DNA from: Norana najaformis
Lineage: Eukaryota > Annelida > Clitellata > Crassiclitellata > Hormogastridae
Reading direction: 5' to 3'
DNA length: 64,000 nt
Assembly (NCBI GenBank): GCA_964023275.1
Contig: OZ029921.1
Coordinates: 13,149,806-13,213,805 of the forward strand
Shown here: one piece after another, positions 1 to 12,215 of the stretch
Layout: every line of letters begins with the position of its first letter
How positions within the stretch are numbered: position 1 is the first letter of the stretch
Notes under the pieces: generated by a model
What the model saw: only the letters and a program-made list of their open reading frames with translations
What the model was told of the DNA's origin: nothing
Database searches by the model: none
Position numbers and translations under genes: made by a program

Positions 1-2882
1 CAATTCATTTTTAAACTTTGTAACTTGTTAGCGATAGCAGTATGGCTTTGCTGTGTGGTTTGCTCATGTTGTGTTTGCATTTCAGCCAAGTGATCATTCT
101 ATTCCAGGAACATACCTATAGCAATATTACTGAAAGAGTTTAACAAATAAACAAATACTGTACCTTGCTATTTTCTTTATATAATTTATTGAAACAATAT
201 CCAGTTTGGCTTAAATAATAACAAAAATATTGGCAGGAGCGTTATATAAATTAAGTGTCGATTGAAAGTATTGAGATACCGCTTTCGTGAGTTGTATTTA
301 GGAGTATTACCATATCAACACAGCATTTGGTTCATCTATGCAGAACTGCCATCTCCAAAGTTCATCGTGGTTTCCTATTTAGAATTCATGATTGAGAGAT
401 AAGTATGTTTAATTCTGCATTTGATGTACTGTGCCAAAGACAGGATTCTTACAACAACCACCTTTAGGCACTATGCAAATTTGCACTGATTTCCAAAACA
501 AGTCTAGAAAATTCTGTGAAACAAATTTCTAATAATAAGTGCTTTGGAGTGCTTTGGTTCTCATATTAAATTTAAAATACATGTATTGGTCTTTGTTAAA
601 ATTTGGTAGTTGATGTTAAGGTTATGTAGGCTTTGGATGCACAAACTGTACAATTAATTCCTTTGTGTATAGCTTTTGATGCACAAACTGTACAATTAAT
701 TCCATTATAGCTAGGTTAAGCTATAATAGAATTGTACAAAAGGAATTGACTGTTGAAATTCCCACTTATCTGTTAGGCAGTGAGTTTAATTCTACTGCGT
801 TTTTCACTAATCGCATTGGCATCTTGTTGAATACCTTTGTAATAAACTATGCCCTGATAATAAATTCTGCCAGTCTGCACTTACTTGCTTATTTTTTGAC
901 AAGCCCTTTTGTAGCTGGCAATGCTTAGAGAAATTGTTATAGTTCTTGCATTTACAAATGCATTCATTAACAAGTTTTATTACCTGTTTTAAGAAGGTAG
1001 ATGTTAGATATTAGTAGAAGTGTAAAACAACATGTCTTGTGTTGATATTTTGGATTGTGTAGTTGATATTGTGGTGTTTGATAATTAAATTATGCTCCAG
1101 TGTGATATTCTCAACAATAAATACATAAGTCAAATGATCGTTGTCTCAGAACCATGATTTTACTTGAAACTTACACTGGCTTTTTATAGTTATTTTTTTA
1201 AAATAAATTTGTCCAATGTTAGTTTGATTTGAACCAGGTGTGTATTTAGCTGCATACCTATTATATCTTCTTTGTTGCCCAAAGAACTTCAGGTGGAAGA
1301 GCAATATTGCTATATTTTTATTTTACTTCATTTTTATTTTGTGTGTGCTTGAAGTGATAGAGAAAACCAAGAATGGGGATCCAAAACAGAACTTCTGTCT
1401 TGACATATGTATCAAATGGTGGTTTGTAAGATGTGTTCAAAATTTAAATAAGATTTTTGTTACTAATTTTTTCACTAGGTTCATCAGTTTAATTTTTAAT
1501 GACTTACTATGAAATATGTTCTGCATAAAAATTTCTGTGTTTGTGCATTCTAGTAATTTTTCATTTTTTTTGCATTACTGGAAACCTCATTAATTATTGA
1601 ATAAATGATGACAAGGTTATGGAATCTTTTCTGATAACGATTTGTTACTGCTTGTTCCTTCATATTACATATCTCTCATTAATGGATTTTTATTAATATA
1701 TAAACAATAATTTTTCAAAATCAGTTAGAGTCTGGCAACCTATTGGCTTAATGGGTGGGTGTCTTGTCTAAGTGTTTATAAGTTAGTGTTTGTGTGTCAT
1801 ATAACTTTTTGCTCAGGATAGAATTTGCAGAATTTCAATGATGGATTTCTAGAAGTTGGAACTGTTTCTAATTAAATACTCTTCTTTTAGTCTGTGGTTA
1901 ATATAAACAGGTGAAGGATACATATTTTACCCAAAAAAATTGGTTACTTTAAATATCCAGATTCGTGCAGGTGTCCATGTAAATTTGACCAGTCAGTCAC
2001 CAGCTCTTCTCTAGAACAACAGATTCATAGTATTTTTGGTCTAGCCTAGAACTTGAACGTCTGAGTAATTTATGGCACTGCTGACTGGCAATGCTGTCTT
2101 TTACATTACAAACCTTGCAGTATCAGTATAATTGTTGTCTTATGGTTTTTTGCAGTTATTGCTTCTAGATAAGTTATTGTTTAGTTTCAGTGTTTCAGTA
2201 CAGTAATTTTGGAAAATATTTTTATTGTTTTTATTTTGTTTACCAATAGGACCACTTTTTTGCATCTTTCAGCTGATTTAAAACAAGGAGTTGCTGAACT
2301 AAAAAATAAGTTGAGATCTTAACAAGTGTCCATTATCCTCGCATCTGTTCTCCCCTGACTGGATTTATCTTTTTTAAAATGCTACCTAATGTATTGCTGC
2401 ACACTAGTGATCAGAAAATTCAACAGTAAAACATGCTTTTGCATATTGCATTACGTAAACTTCTTTAGATCTCTGCTCGTAACTAAAAGATCGATCCCCA
2501 TTATATTTGATAGCACATTTCAAAGTCTGTAATCGTTTGGTGGCAGCAGTTTAGCTGCATCATATCAATGCCTTTTAACTTCCCAGATGCTTTGGAACTC
2601 CATCCAACTGACTGACCAAGTGACCGGAATTGAGATGCGCAAATTTCTCGGCAGCTGTCATTATTAGCACTGACACTAAGTTCTAGTGCAGACAGATAAA
2701 CTGCAGTTTAATTACAATCTAAACAGAAACTGTTGAGCAAAATCTATTTAACAACCCTGTTCAAGTTGTTCTTGCATACCTGTCTCATGGCTCAAATTCA
2801 GATTTGCTGACTTTGCATGCATAAGAAATGCAATAAAGAAAGGAAGAAGTCAAATGATTTATTTTTAGTTATGAAATAAATT
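1..2882. other. AT-rich stretch without recognisable gene
   Basis: I find no ORF longer than about 90 codons and no protein similarity that I recognise. The short ORFs at 746-928 and 1,240-1,512 have low-complexity AT-driven composition and no supporting splice sites, so I do not call them genes. The only structure I can point to is a two-copy tandem repeat near position 670, listed separately. It could be intronic or intergenic. Confidence 0.6.
634..705. repeat. two-copy tandem repeat, 42-bp period
   Basis: The block GATGCACAAACTGTACAATT, followed by AATTCC, occurs at 636 and again at 678 with no difference in the shared 27 bases. The 42-bp spacing indicates a local duplication. A related GAATTGTACAAAAGGAATT stretch follows at about 730 in inverted sense. 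Confidence 0.8.
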
Positions 2883-5000
2883 CTATGTAATGTAATGTAA
2901 TCAAAAATTTATAAAGCGCCACTTCAAGATAGACTCCTCAGAGGCGCTCCCCGCCCGACAGCTCAGAAGCACCGGGAAATAGGAAGGTCTTCAAGTGCTT
3001 GTGGAAAAAAGGGAGAGAGACTAAGAAATTCCTGGCATAGGTCATTAGGAAGCCCATTCCAAAAAGTGGGAACAACCACAGCAAAACTTACTGGGCCGTA
3101 GCTGTTCGGACCGATGGGACAAGCAAGTCACCCCGTACCACCGAACGAAGTAGTATGGGGCCCAGAGCGGAGGAGGCCAAAACTCAGAGCTCCTAAGATA
3201 AGAAGGGGCACAACCTGAGAGGTAATTATGTACAAAAGCCAGGATTTTGAATTTAATGGGTTCATGGACAGGCAGCCAGTAGGGCTCCTCCAGTATGAAA
3301 GCAGAGATGTGGCTGAACTTGGGGATACCTCCGATCAGACGAGCAGCAGCGTGCAAGACAGATTGTAGTTGTGAAATGCAGGAGAACCCCAAGCCAGCAA
3401 AGACAGCATTACCATGGTCAATCCTGGAACAGATAAATGCATGGACCAGAATGGTTGCAGCCTGGGTCGTGAGGGAGCGCCCGAAAGAGCGCAGTTGACG
3501 CAGATGGTAGAAACACGTTCGACAAACGAACGTCACATGACCCTTCAAAGTAAGTTCCTGATCCAAAATCACGAACTGAAGAAGAGAAGGAGATATCAGG
3601 GAAGAGCCTAAGTAATCTGGCCAGATCTATCTTAGAAAGCTGGGCACGGCTGCCAAACCAGATAAACTGAGTCTTACCAGGGTTCAGACGCAGATGGTTT
3701 GAGTTCAACCAAGCCTCAAGCGCTTCCGACGCCCGAAGCACTTGGTGAACTAAGGCGACAGATTCACGTGCTGGGCCATGAATGTCATCAGCCTGGGTGT
3801 CGTCAGCATACTGGTGAGACACTACCTCGGTTGGAGACAGGATAAAGCCCAGGTCAGCTGTATATAGAATAAAAAGTAAGGGAGCTAAGACCCAGGGAGA
3901 CCAAGGACCAATCGGAACGTGTTGAGCTCAAGATAACAGATTGAGAGCGGCCAGAGAAGAACGAACGGAACTATGAAAGAGCAGGGCCGGCGAGTCCAAA
4001 GGACTTCTCCAGATCCCGAGAAGGATACTGTGGTCGAAAAGCTGCACTAATATCAAAAAGCGCAAGAAGGATAACATGCCCCCAATCAAAAGCCCCGAGG
4101 ATGTCAGCTAGAATGCGGGTGACGACCGTCTGTGTTGAGTGGAACCTTCTGAATCCAGACTGCTGGCTAGGCAGGAGGGTGTTAGCCTCTAAATATTGCA
4201 GTAACTGTACTGAAACATGTTTTTCAATCAATTTCGACAAAAAGGAAAATTAGATATGGGGCGATAGTGTTAGCAATATCGTTAATGTCTAAAAGCGGGC
4301 ATTTAAGAGAAGGAAAAACAATAGCCCGTCTCTGGGCGAGGAGAAGAGAGTCCTTACCCAGAGCCGCGCTACACAATAAATGTAACAAAGGCAACAGGTC
4401 GTCTACGAAATCTTCGAGTAGAAACTGTGGTAAGGGATCCAGTTCGCAGGACTTCGATTGGTAAAGAGAGTAGCAGTTGGCTTAGGCCCTCCGCGGAAAT
4501 CGGCTCAAGGTCCAACATCCTGCAGTCCGTCGGGAGAAAGGAAGGAGGGGGAGCACCCTCAGTAGAAGATGAACCGAGTCTACCTGTTTGCGCATGTGGT
4601 CCTGGTAGTCTCCGGCTGTAAGCGATGGATGTGAAGATGACGACTTTGGAGAGGAGCGTCTAAGAATGCTGGAAAGCGACGTCCATAGCCGGCGTGAGTT
4701 GGATCTTTCTCGGTCGATCAGCTTCTCCCAGTAGAGCAGCTCCTTCTCCCTGAACATTCCATGCATTTGGTGCAGCCGGCGGATCCAGGCCGTACGGTCC
4801 ACAAGGCTACGTGTGCGTCTAAAACGACGCTCAAGTCGCCTGACGTCTCGCCCGAGACCTCGGCACTCGCCGTCGAACCAAGGTGACAGAGGTCTCTGAC
4901 GGATCCTGACCAATGTTCCCCCTAATTTTTTTCGTCGTGCGCGCACTGGCCTACCGCGTGAGCAGTAACATTTGAGACCTGAGCTATCCGTGTAAGCATG
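2883..5000 (-). mobile_element. L2/CR1-like LINE, copy A, degenerate ORF2 and 3' end
   Basis: Read on the minus strand this is the second half of a non-LTR retrotransposon ORF2. In order: a basic linker region (DVRRLERRFRRTRSLVDRT, near 4,830), reverse-transcriptase segments (LIEKHVSVQLLQYLEANTLL near 4,220; LLALFDISAAF near 4,050; HQYADDTQ near 3,810), a C-terminal stretch (CFYHLRQLRSFGRSLTTQAA near 3,500) and the family 3' terminus GGGAGCGCCTCTGAGGAGTC near 2,950, ending in repeated GATTACATTACA at 2,883-2,910. It is broken by frameshifts and stops, so it is a dead copy. The catalytic YADD motif survives. The nearest relatives in this window are the copies at 46.6 kb and 52-54 kb. Clade assignment rests on recognised RT motifs and the short tandem 3' tail; the exact family name is not known to me. 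Confidence 0.9.
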
Positions 5001-5385
5001 CATATCTTCTGGGCCTAAACTAAAAGGCTATAAATGTGCATTGTATAAAAAGAAAAGACGATCAGGACAAGTCAAACTTATATTAAGATTACCTCTAGTT
5101 TGTAATTTCGATCGTCCATAGAGGGCATTAAAGGAAAGATTTACTTTCGACCCTCCCTACTCTTGTCTGGATTTGTCCGCATTTGGCATTACCGCCCATC
5201 CTCCTTGCCGACGTCCGCTTTCCAACGGAGCACTAATGCTTATAATTATAGATTGGGCTTCCCTGTTGATCTTGCAGGGCTAACTGAACTATGTAGTGAG
5301 CTACTTTGATACTGCTGCATCCAGCAGTGGGATTCTAATTAGATCCAATGCGGTAAGGACTGCTGCTGACTGATGTTGGTGTTTA

Positions 5386-5505
5386 AAATCATAATCCATT
5401 GGAGAAGCCAGGTCGAATTCCTATTAGTCAGAGAAATCAGAAGTTAGGCTACAGAGGGCAAGCGAGTTGAAAGAGACGAGTCTTAGGTTTAGACCTGAAG
5501 GACTT
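5386..5505. repeat. interspersed repeat, copy 1 of 2
   Basis: About 110 bases beginning CATAATCCATTGGAGAAGCC and ending near ACGAGTCTTA match a second copy at 24,550-24,665 with scattered differences. No coding potential is visible. The family is unclassified. Confidence 0.7.
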
Positions 5506-5595
5506 CAAAGTTGTGAAATTACAACACTTTCAAACTTTTAAAACTTGTATAGCATAAATGTCGCCATCTAAGCGAGTATCAATTGCACATCTTAC

Positions 5596-5802
5596 CCTCC
5601 AGTGTTTTTTGCAGTGCTCGCAGGTGAAATGAGGTGTCTAAGGTTTGTCTTGATCCCCGACAGGTATGCCGAAATATGCCTTGTAGGCTTCACACATCTT
5701 AGCAGATGCTTCCACGGAGTACTCTTTCGCTCTTGTCTTGATATATTGGCCGCGGACATAGTAAAATGCGTCTGTCGGATGCTTGCAGCCTCTTGATGCC
5801 AT
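5596..5802 (-). pseudogene. 5' exon of a multicopy repeat-associated protein (MASRGCK type), broken
   Basis: From the ATG at 5,800-5,802 the minus strand reads MASRGCKHPTDAFYYVRGQY and continues through YKAYFGIPVGDQDKP, then a TAG stop, then TPHFTCEHCKK. The same plan (short Cys-containing start, aromatic YF, GDQDK, Trp, Pro-His, paired Cys) is seen at 58.2-58.6 kb, where the position of the TAG holds a Trp codon. This looks like a TGG-to-TAG nonsense change. A GTAAG donor-like site follows at 5,595, where similarity stops, so this may be a spliced first exon; one base also appears lost just before it. From memory, this family is found in many copies in arthropod and other invertebrate genomes with no assigned function. 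The rest of the gene is absent here. Confidence 0.7.
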
Positions 5803-6004
5803 CTCAGATATGTATCCACTTAGGCAGCTACAACTAAACTGAACTGGTGGGCTTAAGGCCACTGTATTTATACTGCTATTTATATTTCTGGAAAGTTCCA
5901 GGCCTATATGTCTTCTGAAGCACTTAAAACCCTGGTTACAGTATGTTATGCTATTTCTGTATTCGCTACAATCGCCGTGTAGAAGACATAGCCAAGGGCG
6001 TCCG

Positions 6005-7045
6005 ACAGAGTCCGACAGCGAGCAGCGTGATACAACCGGAATCACTGGCGTCGCAGAATAACGAGATGAGAATATGAGTAGGACCGTCTCCATTGAATGT
6101 CGTCGTATGCCTATCAAGGAAGAAGCTAAGAATGGCCTACAGCTGTCGGTCATCGGCACTGGTGGGCATACGCTTCCAGAGCAGTGATGAGTTGAGTCAA
6201 ATCGGCCGTGTACAGGATGTATAGAAGTGGCCCGAGTAATGAGCCCTGTAGAACACCGAATGGTATACTGTTGTCCAAGCCACGCGGTCAAAGCCCACGG
6301 TCACCATCATTAATCAGTCACCCAGAAACGTCGACCATCAATTTCGTAAGAGGTGCCAAGACGCGTGATTAAGGTCTTGTAGTCGACCACGTCAAACGCC
6401 GCACTTACATCGAGGACAGCGAGCAGCGTGATACAACCGGAATCACTGGCGTCGCAGAATAACGAGATGAGCCTATGAGTAGGACCGTCTCCATTGAATG
6501 TCGTCGTATGCCTATCAAGGAAGAAGCTAAGCAAATTATGAGGTCGTTCGTTGATTCCGCAAGAGCTTCCGAGATGCGTTATCAAGAAAGATGTCATGAT
6601 CGATCGTGTCAACTGTCAAAAACGCTGCGCTTACATCCAGGACAGTGAGCAACGTGACACGACCAGAATCAGTGGCGTCACAAATGTTCAAAATAAGTAT
6701 TAGTAAAACCGTGCCCGCAGGGTGTTGCTTTTTGAAGCCCGACTGTGGCTTCGACATGAGGTAGGCCTACTCTTCGATAAATGTTCGAGATTGGCCGATA
6801 GTTAGCGAAGTTTTCCGGATCCATTCTCTGCTTCTTCTGCGAAGATGGAACAACTGCGCGCTGGTTTTGACTGGCTGGTAAACGTCCTTCGGCCAATGAC
6901 GAACTGCAACAGCTTTTATTAGTGGTAGCTGAGAAGTATGGTATATTCGTGCTTGATTTAAGTGGCAGGGATGGCTTGGGATCACTAGTGCATTTGAAAG
7001 TGCACTGATAAGAATTACTGGGCACGGAATTTTAATGAAGCACAA
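6005..7045 (-). mobile_element. CR1/L2-like LINE fragment, internally duplicated RT
   Basis: The minus strand carries RT pieces: LPASQNQRAVVPSSQKKQ and ANYRPISNI (about 6,890-6,780), SGFKKQHPAGTV (about 6,730), LLTVLDVSAAF (about 6,640), a second LLAVLDVSAAFDVVD (about 6,410), and then GVLQGSLLGPLLYILYTADL (about 6,240). Frames change several times, so it is a pseudogene. The segment coding the first catalytic motif is present about three times because of local duplications (separate entry). It belongs to a different subfamily from the GGGAGCGCCTCTGA LINEs and I see no 3' tail. Confidence 0.85.
6009..6540. repeat. near-identical 125-bp direct repeat inside the LINE
   Basis: The stretch starting GACAGCGAGCAGCGTGATAC at about 6,015 and running to GGAAGAAGCTAAG at 6,133 recurs at 6,415-6,535 with very few changes, about 402 bp away. 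A more diverged third version starts near 6,642 (GACAGTGAGCAACGTGACAC). The two close copies imply a duplication well after the element inserted. Confidence 0.85.
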
Positions 7046-7524
7046 TTATGTATAAACACTCCAACAGTGTTTGATCTGTGTAACTTTGGTTGGGGGTCGA
7101 AAGTTAGGAAGTGATAAGGTTCAATGGTACTGGTGGATCCAAAGGTTTGGAAAGGGGGCCTAAGTAAGCAAGGCGATAACTTTCAAGATTTTAGGATTTT
7201 TGCCATTTCCTTGTCCTGAGAAACTCTGATGACTTTTTTAGTCATCAGTTTTTAACGACCGTTTTGATCATATCCCCGATTGATGTGTTTAAGCACAAAT
7301 TTGTTGTCACTTGGTGACCTTTTCGTCAGTTTTGATGACCTATTTTCGTTGGCCCTCTGACCATTTTCTAATTTCTCTTTTTAAAACTTTAAAACTGCTT
7401 TTGAAGGAAAATTATGTGCATCTGACTGGGTTATCCGAAGATGGTTAGGTCTACAAATGACCCCAGGATGAATGTTCTGATCAAGATTGGGGTTGAACAT
7501 TCTCATAAGAGTTCGATATCATAA
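7046..7524. other. no recognisable feature
   Basis: Non-coding sequence with moderate T-rich runs between LINE fragments. I see no ORF, repeat partner or RNA gene. Confidence 0.5.
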
Positions 7525-7700
7525 TCGTTATCGTAGTCCCGAGATTTCTACAGCGCCCAACGAAAGCCACGTCACGGATACTAGCTTATTCATAGGCGCT
7601 CAGTCAAAACAAAATCGGTAGGCAAAATCGGTAGGCAAAATGAGTTTCTATGATGGGTCAGAAAACTGTCGCAGTTCTGGGGAGTTTATTCCAGAGTGAT
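7525..7700 (-). mobile_element. LINE 3' end (GCGCTGTAGAAATC type)
   Basis: On the minus strand LWNKLPRTATVF, a typical C-terminal end of CR1/L2 reverse-transcriptase ORFs, is followed by a 3' UTR containing GCTTTCGTTGGGCGCTGTAG. The same 3' UTR occurs at 18,335-18,450 on the minus strand, defining a second LINE 3'-end family in this window. The short GGTAGGCAAAATC unit is doubled near 7,620. 5' truncated. Confidence 0.7.
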
Positions 7701-7704
7701 GGGC

Positions 7705-7995
7705 AGCTATGGCTATACAGCGATTGTCAAATTTTAAGGGTGAGGTGACGGTTGCTGGACCAAAATTCTGGATTCATTTCCTGTGTCTGTTCGTTCTGCT
7801 TAGTCGCTTCTGTCATTTCCTTCTCAATTTAAAACTTACCTGTTTCAAATTTCTTATCCACCATAGGCTGCCTCTCTGTCGTGCGGACTGACCTTCTGGA
7901 TATCGACCTGATTGTGGCTTGGTATTGGTGTGCCATCGGTTGATGCCTTGTGCATTAGACACCGGCGCATTAGAAGTTGATTATTATTATCTCAA
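7705..7995 (+). mobile_element. LINE 3' end with (TTA)n tail
   Basis: The plus strand reads GEVTVAGPKFW, then a region like FLLNLKLTCFKFLI, the usual C-terminal end of CR1/L2-type ORF2, and a 3' UTR ending ...GTTGATTATTATTAT at about 7,990. It lies head to head with the minus-strand LINE end at 7,525-7,700, suggesting independent insertions. Confidence 0.6.
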
Positions 7996-9689
7996 CTCGA
8001 TCAGATTTCGCATGGCTGACTTTTAAACTATAAGGAATTGAATATTTCCTAGACCTGGACAGATCCAGTGTTTGCAGATGTTCAAGCTGTTTTCTATAAG
8101 CTACTGGCCTACATTAATCTGCAACAGTTCTGCTGCAATGCTCAACCAAACTACAAGCTGAAAACTTAGGTTGATACTCTGGCATCATATAGAACGCGAC
8201 TTTACACCGTTTATTTATAGCTCCAGAGTGTGGGCTTGAGGAAAATTAATGAGACTGGACTTCGCTTATAAGTCCCCGGAGTTTAAAACTGACTTACGGG
8301 CTGACCTTTGGCTTAGGGTCGAATCAAACCCTGTGCTTCATTGCTATAAATATAGCAGCACAATCTATTTTAGACTTGTTACGGTTCATGCTAATCATAT
8401 CTGTCAGTCGTTTGTGGTCGTTGTGATGCGTTGTCGTTGCCAATGGAGCCACTCACTGACGGTAGTAGAAATCTGTTGTTGACACAGAGTGCGCCACCAG
8501 CGCCACCGAAAGGAAATCGACTGACCGGGTCATCTCAGTGCTCCCGTCTCAAATATCGCAATTCTCATAACACCAGCGTGTCTGTATGCATATATAGGGC
8601 CTATAGCCTACGAATATACATGTACGTGTACATGTACTGCACATGTTCATGTAGATATACATACATAAAAACATATACGTTGATGTTTTGTATTGCATTT
8701 GGACAGAGACCCGGGAGCCATGGCGCCAAGGGCACCGATGCTCACAGGTTTTGGCTGTGTGACGCCGAGGCAGGAACATGCTCACACAACGTTTTTGGGC
8801 AACGGTGATATCTACCTATGCCACTGAACAACCATTAACACTATGCAAAATAATAGTGATATTATACTCTGATATTGCGTCACAAATCTTACAAGTGACG
8901 AAATTTTTTAAAATATGGATGGCGAAGACTAAAAGTTTCATATTCGAGTGTACAGAGGATTGCATCAAATTTTTAAATAAATAAAATTGATGAATAAACT
9001 GCAGTTTAGTTTTCCTGTGTCGTATCATAAGTACAGACGCTTGATAAACATTGGCTGGCGCTTTGTATTTGATGCTTGCCGAAGTAGTTATTGACTTACT
9101 GTACTATAGACGCTTTTCATTTCATCAATACCTAGCATAATAAACTTTTCCAGTAGTTGTAAAAAAATTACAAAAATTACAAAAATATTTTTTTAGATTA
9201 TATCGGATATACTGTATGAATTTATCCGCCTTAAGTCTATACTTGACTGAGGTTGGCTCACACAACTTTTAAACACATCCAGGGCAACTGCATTTGGATG
9301 TGTGAAATATTCTGGGCGGTCATTTGACGATCAGTGTAAGTGCTGCGAAGGAAAATAGATAAGCCTTGAGTGTTAAACACGTCAATAGGTCTTACATAGT
9401 TATCGCAATAGGCTGTGAGACAGGAATACGGGTTCATTTAAGACTTTCGTACAATAAGTGTTCGACCGTATACTCACACAGCGCAGCGCATTCATGTTGT
9501 TTACCAAGGGCGTCTGCTCGGTTTCATGAACGAGGGTCATGTTATGAGTTCAAGAGAAGGTAGCCTATGGTCCACTGTCTGCCCCATTTGCTAGCAATTT
9601 TATATATTTAAACGATTAAGGAGCAATTTTTATTTCTTTGTAGCAGCTAATAGCCGAATGTTGGTGCATTTTAGCATCACATCAAGTCA
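7996..9689. other. unassigned non-coding stretch
   Basis: No gene recognised. ORFs at 8,249-8,482, 8,431-8,808 and 8,549-8,785 overlap each other on both strands and include simple TACATGTAC-like runs (8,610-8,670), so I treat them as chance. Nothing else stands out. Confidence 0.5.
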
Positions 9690-10115
9690 GTTCAATTCAG
9701 TTCAGTTGCACTACACTGCACCTAAACTCTGGAACGATCTCCTTCCCGAATTCCGCAAATTCTCTGTTCCTCCATCCTTCCCGTCGTCCACCCATCATCA
9801 TCTGTCTCAAGCCCCTCTATCAGTTACTCCTCGGATGTTCCATTCAAAACTAAGTTTCACCTTTTCAAGAAATCCCACTCTGATCCATCCAATCCGCCTC
9901 CTTCCAATTTCTCTCACTTTAAACAGAGCCCACCCTAACAGTTCTTTTCCCCTTCTCTCTCTGGTCTTCTGGCAACCGGACTTGGTTCTTGACATGGCGT
10001 CTTTGGGCAACCCCACTGACTTGACGCAGCACACGTGAATAAGCTGATGCCCTGTGCTTAGCTTTTAAGTAGCGCTTTAGAAATTTTGATTTTACGGTTA
10101 CGACTATGCATATTG
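9690..10115 (+). mobile_element. CR1/L2-like LINE, C-terminal end and 3' UTR
   Basis: The plus strand reads YTAPKLWNDLLPEFRKFS and then FHSKLSFTFSRN, matching the end of CR1/L2 reverse-transcriptase ORFs (an A-P-x-L-W-N motif followed by the x-K-L-x-x-x-L-F segment). After the stop at 10,038 the 3' UTR includes GTAGCGCTTTAGAAATTTTG near 10,070. The ORF is open for about 125 codons, but the element is 5' truncated to its last portion. Confidence 0.75.
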
Positions 10116-10376
10116 AAGTTTTCCAAGCGGAGTCCGAGACAGAGCCTCGGCTACCAGAGACTTGGACGCATTTTGAGCAATTTACAGGAAGTGGTTTTTA
10201 TTAATTTTTAGCAGGAATCTTAGTAGGAGAGTAGATTCGAACATTGGGGATTTATTTTATCAGTACAAGTGCCAGTTCTTATTATAAGTTCAAAAATGTC
10301 TCTGCAATGTAACGTAAAATATAGCAACAATTCTTGCGCATTTTCACTTGTTAAGGTAAGCTTTGAAGCATGCATG

Positions 10377-10407
10377 TTGAATCATGTTGTTGATTAACAT
10401 GATTCAA
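10377..10407. repeat. perfect 12-bp hairpin
   Basis: TTGAATCATGTT at 10,377-10,388 and AACATGATTCAA at 10,396-10,407 are exact reverse complements with a 7-base loop (GTTGATT), a few bases before the microsatellite. No function can be assigned. Confidence 0.85.
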
Positions 10408-10412
10408 TGTGA

Positions 10413-10425
10413 ACACACACACACA

Positions 10426-10485
<60 letters not shown>
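10413..10485. repeat. compound microsatellite (AC)n(TC)n
   Basis: About eight AC units run directly into about 28 uninterrupted TC units. The TC tract has no interruptions, so it is likely to vary in length between individuals. Confidence 0.97.
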
Positions 10486-10487
<2 letters not shown>

Positions 10488-12079
10488 TACTAGTTCTAAC
10501 ACTAAATTTTAGCAATACGAATTACTAGACTAAACTGTTTTAGTCGTAGTTCAAGAACTGCTTTGTTATATAATATACTGTAAAGTCAGAAGGAGCTGAA
10601 TGGCTTGTGAGACTCAGGTTTGCCATCAGAAAGGATCTGATAAGAAGGGGGTCCGAAGCGTGCTTAGACCCATCGTCGCTATCTCGTGCAATTTCTGACA
10701 GTCTTCTCGGTTTTTTGTGCTTACATTGACTCCATTTCGGATATTTTTGTAAATAAGTGCCCTGGACGTAAGGAACTTATTAAAATGAACACTTAGTTTT
10801 GGTTTTATGCATATTTAACACTTTGACCTGGAGTTGGTACCTGCCCCAGCAGCCACGTCATATGTGGGACATATGAAGCCCATATGATACGATTCCTACA
10901 CGGGAGAATGGTTGTTGCAGGGAACAAAAACTGCTACTGGATTCAAATCCAACATTTGCATCTGGACACCGTAATAAACGCTAGCCACGGTCGCTCAGTT
11001 GTCACTTGACTGGTGTCTGCAGTTTTTGAGACTCAGTCCATCCCAATATGTTGTTATTTCCTCTGTGATTGCTTCGGAAGTTTTCAGATCGAGTGGAACG
11101 AAATAGAAGAAAGCTTCCTTGATGTCCACCGAGTCACGATGAATGCTAAAGTACTTGGCCTAAACTTCTGGAATGACGAATGACGCACTTTTGATTCAGT
11201 AAAGCAATATCTGAAGACAAATATGACAAACAGCCAGGTTTTTGCTGAAACTGTGCTCAAATTGTCTCTCATAACGGATCAAGTTTGCCAAATACTTACG
11301 CAGTGCAAGAAAATTTCCTGGGTTGGGATTGCTGACCAGTGATTGTAAGGGTATGGCCTTAGGCGCATGAACCCCAATGGTTAGCACAGGCCACGCCTAT
11401 GGCATCGCAAGTGTATGGGTGAGTTAGGCACGATGAACACCACGCTTTAAGCTAGACTGTCGATACGGAGAGTCGGGCTTGGATAGACGCCACTGCTTAC
11501 TCTGTAACTGTTCCATATTATCGTATTTCTGTAATAAACCGTTATACACATTAGGCCTACTTAACGTAATGACACAGTGATTCGCTGTGATCTCGAATAA
11601 GAAGATTCTTTTAAATAAAGGTTTGAATAGTTTCAGTTCCACGCTCAAGAATTTCCATATTTTTATAGCTGGTTGAGCAATTGTTATTGGAAACAGTCAC
11701 CAATAAGTGCACCTTTGTTCAATCCACGTCCCAATTCTTTCCATGCTAGAAATGCTGAGCGGTGTTCAAGGCTGTTTTCGTAGTCTTGAATTCAAGGGTT
11801 GAACTTATGCCAGGTTGTAAACCCATTGTCGCTGTTGAATTTGCTCCTTTCATTAGGATAGTTCTGATGGGAAAAGGTTCAACAGAAGCGGAAAAGATCA
11901 TTCTTTTTGGAGAAAAACACATCCAAGTACAACGCACAATTTCGCCATTTTTGCAACTTCCTTTCAAACACGGGCTTAGCTTCTGTCGCTTCATGTGTTT
12001 CATAAAGGCAAGCGATACGATGAACAAAAAAGACTAAAAATAGGCCTATTCCACGAGCGCGCATCTGTGATACCTTTGC
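10486..12079. other. unassigned stretch
   Basis: Short ORFs occur on both strands (for example 11,746-12,027 minus and 11,762-12,037 plus, which largely mirror each other), but none has recognisable domains. TAGGCCTA occurs at 11,552 and 12,041. No repeat or RNA gene identified. Confidence 0.5.
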
Positions 12080-12215
12080 TGTAGAAGCAGGGACTGGATC
12101 CGAATATATCACCAACTACCGACCAATCTCAAACTGCACATTTCTATCTAAAGTGATTAAGAAGAAAGTTGCTTAGCAGATGTTATGCTATCTAGAAGCA
12201 AGTCACCTGATGTCG
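12080..12215 (+). mobile_element. LINE reverse-transcriptase fragment
   Basis: The plus strand reads EYITNYRPISNCTFLSKVIK then, past a stop, QMLCYLEASHLM. This is the start of the RT domain (the NYRPIS motif followed by LSKxxEK and L..YL...) of CR1/L2-type LINEs. Only about 45 codons are left, cut off at the GAGAC-rich block. Confidence 0.75.

Noticed and set aside
5638..6291. A single 217-codon minus-strand ORF joining LINE and MASRGCK sequences
   Set aside because: The first part matches LINE RT and the last part another family; the open frame across the boundary is coincidence, not a fusion gene.
8431..8808. 125-codon plus-strand ORF
   Set aside because: Contains low-complexity TACATGTAC-type runs and overlaps an equally long antisense ORF; no recognisable domain.
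11746..12037. Mirror-image ORFs of about 90 codons on both strands
   Set aside because: No domain or repeat partner; open frames on both strands of the same bases suggest chance.
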